A DNA stretch of 16,695 nucleotides, from NCBI GenBank assembly GCA_012511005.1, contig JAAZGX010000040.1, forward strand, positions 1 to 16,695, read 5' to 3'. The notes beneath the pieces were generated by a model. That model had not been told where the DNA came from. It did no database searches and saw only the letters and a program-made list of their open reading frames with translations. Made by a program: the position numbers and the translations under genes. The DNA is from Clostridiales bacterium (GTDB lineage Bacteria; Bacillota; Clostridia; Oscillospirales; Acutalibacteraceae). How positions within the stretch are numbered: position 1 is the first letter of the stretch; every line of letters begins with the position of its first letter. Shown here piece by piece: positions 15,084 through 16,695 of this stretch.

Positions 15084-15950
15084 TTATTTTATCTTGACGA
15101 GAGAGTCTGCGAGACCGTATTTCTCGGCAATAGCTTTTATTGTGCCGTCAGCCTCAAGCTCTTTGAGAATGCCGTTAACTTTATCAGCAAGGTCAGAGCC
15201 TTTGCGGAAGCCTATGCCATAGTATTCCTTGGCGGTTATTTCAGCATCTAAAACCATAAGCTTTGCGAAATCACTGCCTTCTTTGTTAACGAGATAAGCA
15301 CCCATTGTATAGTCAAGAACAGCGGCATCAGAAGTCTTGGAAAGAACCTCTTTAAGAGCGTCTATCTGACCGTTAACGCCGACATATTTATTATCTTTAA
15401 GTGTGGCGTTTGCCTTAATTGCTTTTTCGCCCGCAGAGCCTTTTTCAGCAGTGAAAGAAGCATCGTTTAGAGAGGCTATATCGGTAAACTTTTCGGCATT
15501 ATCTTTATGGATAACGATAGCCTGTCTGTTTATCATATATTCCTTAGAAAATGTAACATTTGCGGCTCTGTCTTCGTCAATCGTAAAGCCGTTCCAGATG
15601 CAGTCAATTGTTTTACCGTTTAATTCAATAATATTTTTGTCCCATATAATTAGCTTAAATTCTGCCGTTACACCGAGTTTTTCGCATACTTTTTCAGCAA
15701 GCTCAGCGTCAAAGCCAATCCATTTGCCGTTTGCGTCTTGGTAATCCATCGGCTCAAAATCCGTTATGCCTATAACGAGCTTTTTGTTTGCAAGAATATT
15801 TTCAAGGTCTTTTACGACGGGGGCAGCCGTTGTGCTGCTGCCGTCTGTTGTTTTTGTGTCGCCGTCGCCATTACCGAGGCAGGAAGTAAGCGTAAAAACA
15901 GTTACAGCCGCAAGAACAAGGCAAATAACTATAGATATTTTCTTTTTCAT
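15084..15950 (-). CDS. Polar amino-acid ABC transporter, substrate-binding lipoprotein
   Basis: A 288-residue family-3 solute-binding protein. The lipoprotein signal has a KKK start, a hydrophobic core (5-20) and lipobox LTSC with acylated Cys24, so it is tethered to the outer face of the membrane. A Gly/Asp/Thr/Ser-rich linker follows (about 25-42). The mature part has VIGITDFEPMDY, WIGFDAELAEKVCEKLG and the ligand-loop segment DEDRAANVTFSKEYM, in which the Arg usually grips the amino-acid carboxylate. Later come EKGSAGEKAI, DAAVLDYTMGAYLV and FRKGSDLADKVNGILKEL. AGGAGG lies 9 bases before the ATG. It is the first gene of the importer. The exact ligand cannot be read from sequence. Confidence 0.95.
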   Translation of the reverse strand: MKKKISIVICLVLAAVTVFTLTSCLGNGDGDTKTTDGSSTTAAPVVKDLENILANKKLVIGITDFEPMDYQDANGKWIGFDAELAEKVCEKLGVTAEFKLIIWDKNIIELNGKTIDCIWNGFTIDEDRAANVTFSKEYMINRQAIVIHKDNAEKFTDIASLNDASFTAEKGSAGEKAIKANATLKDNKYVGVNGQIDALKEVLSKTSDAAVLDYTMGAYLVNKEGSDFAKLMVLDAEITAKEYYGIGFRKGSDLADKVNGILKELEADGTIKAIAEKYGLADSLVKIK

Positions 15951-15987
15951 TTAATTAATCCTCCTAAAATTTGTTGTGCTGTTGACC

Positions 15988-16016
15988 ATATTAACCTGTT
16001 AGCGTGGTAAAGTAAA
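15988..16016 (-). promoter_or_regulatory. Candidate promoter of the amino-acid ABC operon
   Basis: In minus-strand reading a -35 TTTACT (16011-16016) and a -10 TAATAT (15988-15993) are separated by exactly 17 bases, each matching consensus at four of six positions. The -10 lies about 38 bases before the start codon of the binding-protein gene, leaving no room for a riboswitch leader. Confidence 0.55.
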
Positions 16017-16043
16017 GCGTTTTCTAAAAATTTGTAAATAAAT

Positions 16044-16072
16044 ACAACATAGGCGTAAAAAACCTATGCTGT
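16044..16072 (-). terminator. Candidate terminator after cdd
   Basis: A stem of 6 bp (CATAGG/CCTATG), extended past one mismatch by ACA/TGT, with a 9-base loop, lies 23 bases after the cdd stop codon. Minus-strand reading continues with TATTTATTTACAAATTTTT, an interrupted U-tract. It is weaker than the other two terminators in the window. Confidence 0.5.
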
Positions 16073-16094
16073 TATGTCTATTTTGTTGAATGAA

Positions 16095-16496
16095 TTACTT
16101 ATTGAATACAAAAGGCAAAGGGAAAAGCTCTTGTAAGCTTTTTTCCGTTACAGAACCGTCCTGCCCGCGTATGAGTATTATAAATTCACCGCCGCAAAAC
16201 TCTGACATAACCTGCCTGCAAACGCCGCAAGGAAGGCATAAATCTGCCTTTTCACCATTTTTCCCGCCAACTACGGCTATTTTCAGAAATTCTTTTCTGC
16301 TATTACTTACAGCCTTAAAAATGGCAAGCCTTTCAGCGCAGATACAAGGAGAATAAGCGGAATTTTCGATATTGCAGCCCGTAACGACTCCACCGTTTTT
16401 TAACAGTAAAGCCGCCCCTACCCTAAAACTTGAATAAGGAGAATAAGAATTTTCCATAGCCTCTGCCGCTAAATCAATAAGCTTTTCGTTATCCAT
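16095..16496 (-). CDS. cdd: Cytidine deaminase
   Basis: Zinc-dependent deaminase converting cytidine/deoxycytidine to (deoxy)uridine in nucleoside salvage. It is 133 residues, the size of the homotetrameric class typified by Bacillus Cdd. Zinc ligands are Cys53 (PCICAER), Cys90 and Cys93 (LPCGVCRQV), with catalytic Glu55. SYSPYSSFRVGAALL (17-31) and TGCNIENSAYSP (40-50) form the nucleoside pocket. AAGGAG lies before the ATG. It follows deoD by 31 bases on the same strand, forming a pyrimidine-plus-purine salvage unit, with a probable terminator downstream. Confidence 0.96.
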   Translation of the reverse strand: MDNEKLIDLAAEAMENSYSPYSSFRVGAALLLKNGGVVTGCNIENSAYSPCICAERLAIFKAVSNSRKEFLKIAVVGGKNGEKADLCLPCGVCRQVMSEFCGGEFIILIRGQDGSVTEKSLQELFPLPFVFNK

Positions 16497-16527
16497 AATA
16501 TACTCCTTCTAACTAATTTTTGCCGTA

Positions 16528-16695
16528 TTAAAATTTGGATGGAATATTAACGGCAGTTTTTAGTGCTAAAACTATCATTTCATCAAAGGACTCCTGGCGC
16601 TCTTTTGCGCTCAAGGATTTGCCTGTTATAAGACTGTCTGACACCGTAAGGATAGAAAGCGCGCGTTTATTACTGCGTGCGGCATTCATATAAAG
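16528..16695 (-). CDS. deoD: Purine-nucleoside phosphorylase DeoD, C-terminal part (cut by window edge)
   Basis: The last 55 residues of an open frame running off the right edge. They read NAARSNKRALSILTVSDSL and then AKERQESFDEMIVLALKTA. This matches the C-terminus of hexameric DeoD phosphorylases, with the LTVSD motif containing the catalytic-site Asp and the AAERQ-x2-F-x-DMI-like tail known from E. coli DeoD. The enzyme cleaves purine nucleosides with phosphate to base plus (deoxy)ribose-1-phosphate. It sits 31 bases upstream of cdd, probably in one salvage operon. The start and N-terminal part lie outside the window. Confidence 0.85.
   Translation of the reverse strand, partial: LYMNAARSNKRALSILTVSDSLITGKSLSAKERQESFDEMIVLALKTAVNIPSKF

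Noticed and set aside
15951..16043. Possible riboswitch or T-box leader before the amino-acid ABC operon.
   Set aside because: The candidate promoter leaves a leader of only about 30 bases, with no conserved T-box or other aptamer motifs.

Overview
The window looks like chromosomal core sequence from a low- to medium-GC Gram-positive bacterium, most likely a member of the Clostridia. The reasons are strong AGGAGG-type ribosome sites, a Bacillus/Clostridium-type LexA box, a lipoprotein-anchored amino-acid binding protein, the TxGNY form of the TrpS signature, and a RING-like zinc-finger membrane protein of a kind I associate with gut Clostridia. I see no insertion sequence, phage gene, CRISPR array, tRNA or rRNA. 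Finer taxonomic placement is not possible by eye.

Left half, plus strand (40-10016): a dense run of nine genes. It starts with a RING-like/DUF2628-like membrane protein and a PhnP-like metallo-hydrolase. It continues with RarA (replication-fork AAA+ ATPase), TrpS, a TIM-barrel sugar-phosphate isomerase/epimerase-like protein, and MnmE and MnmG (partners in tRNA wobble-U34 modification). From the first gene to mnmG the gaps are only about 10-21 bases and no terminator is visible, so these seven genes are probably one transcription unit that begins left of the window. The exception to this packing is the 86-base gap before lexA. It holds a 17-bp-spaced promoter overlapped by a LexA operator, so lexA is autoregulated, and the ldhA-type D-lactate dehydrogenase 33 bases downstream probably shares that SOS-responsive transcript. 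A strong hairpin at 10033-10054 ends the run and also serves the converging minus-strand genes.

Right half, minus strand (16695 back to 10077): three units. deoD (partial) and cdd form a nucleoside-salvage unit ending at a candidate terminator near 16044-16072. Next is a complete polar amino-acid ABC importer in the order binding lipoprotein, permease, ATPase. It has its own promoter, a small hairpin after the binding-protein gene and a strong terminator at 13546-13569. Last is a tight three-gene unit: an SPFH protein with two tandem zinc ribbons, a large DUF4838 membrane-anchored or secreted protein, and a YbjQ-family protein. The gaps within it are 11 and 4 bases.

The most interesting regions are the SPFH/zinc-ribbon-DUF4838-YbjQ operon, the RING-like membrane protein at the left edge, and the lexA-ldhA pair, whose dehydrogenase carries a four-cysteine C-terminal tail. 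Most of the remaining genes are ordinary housekeeping genes.
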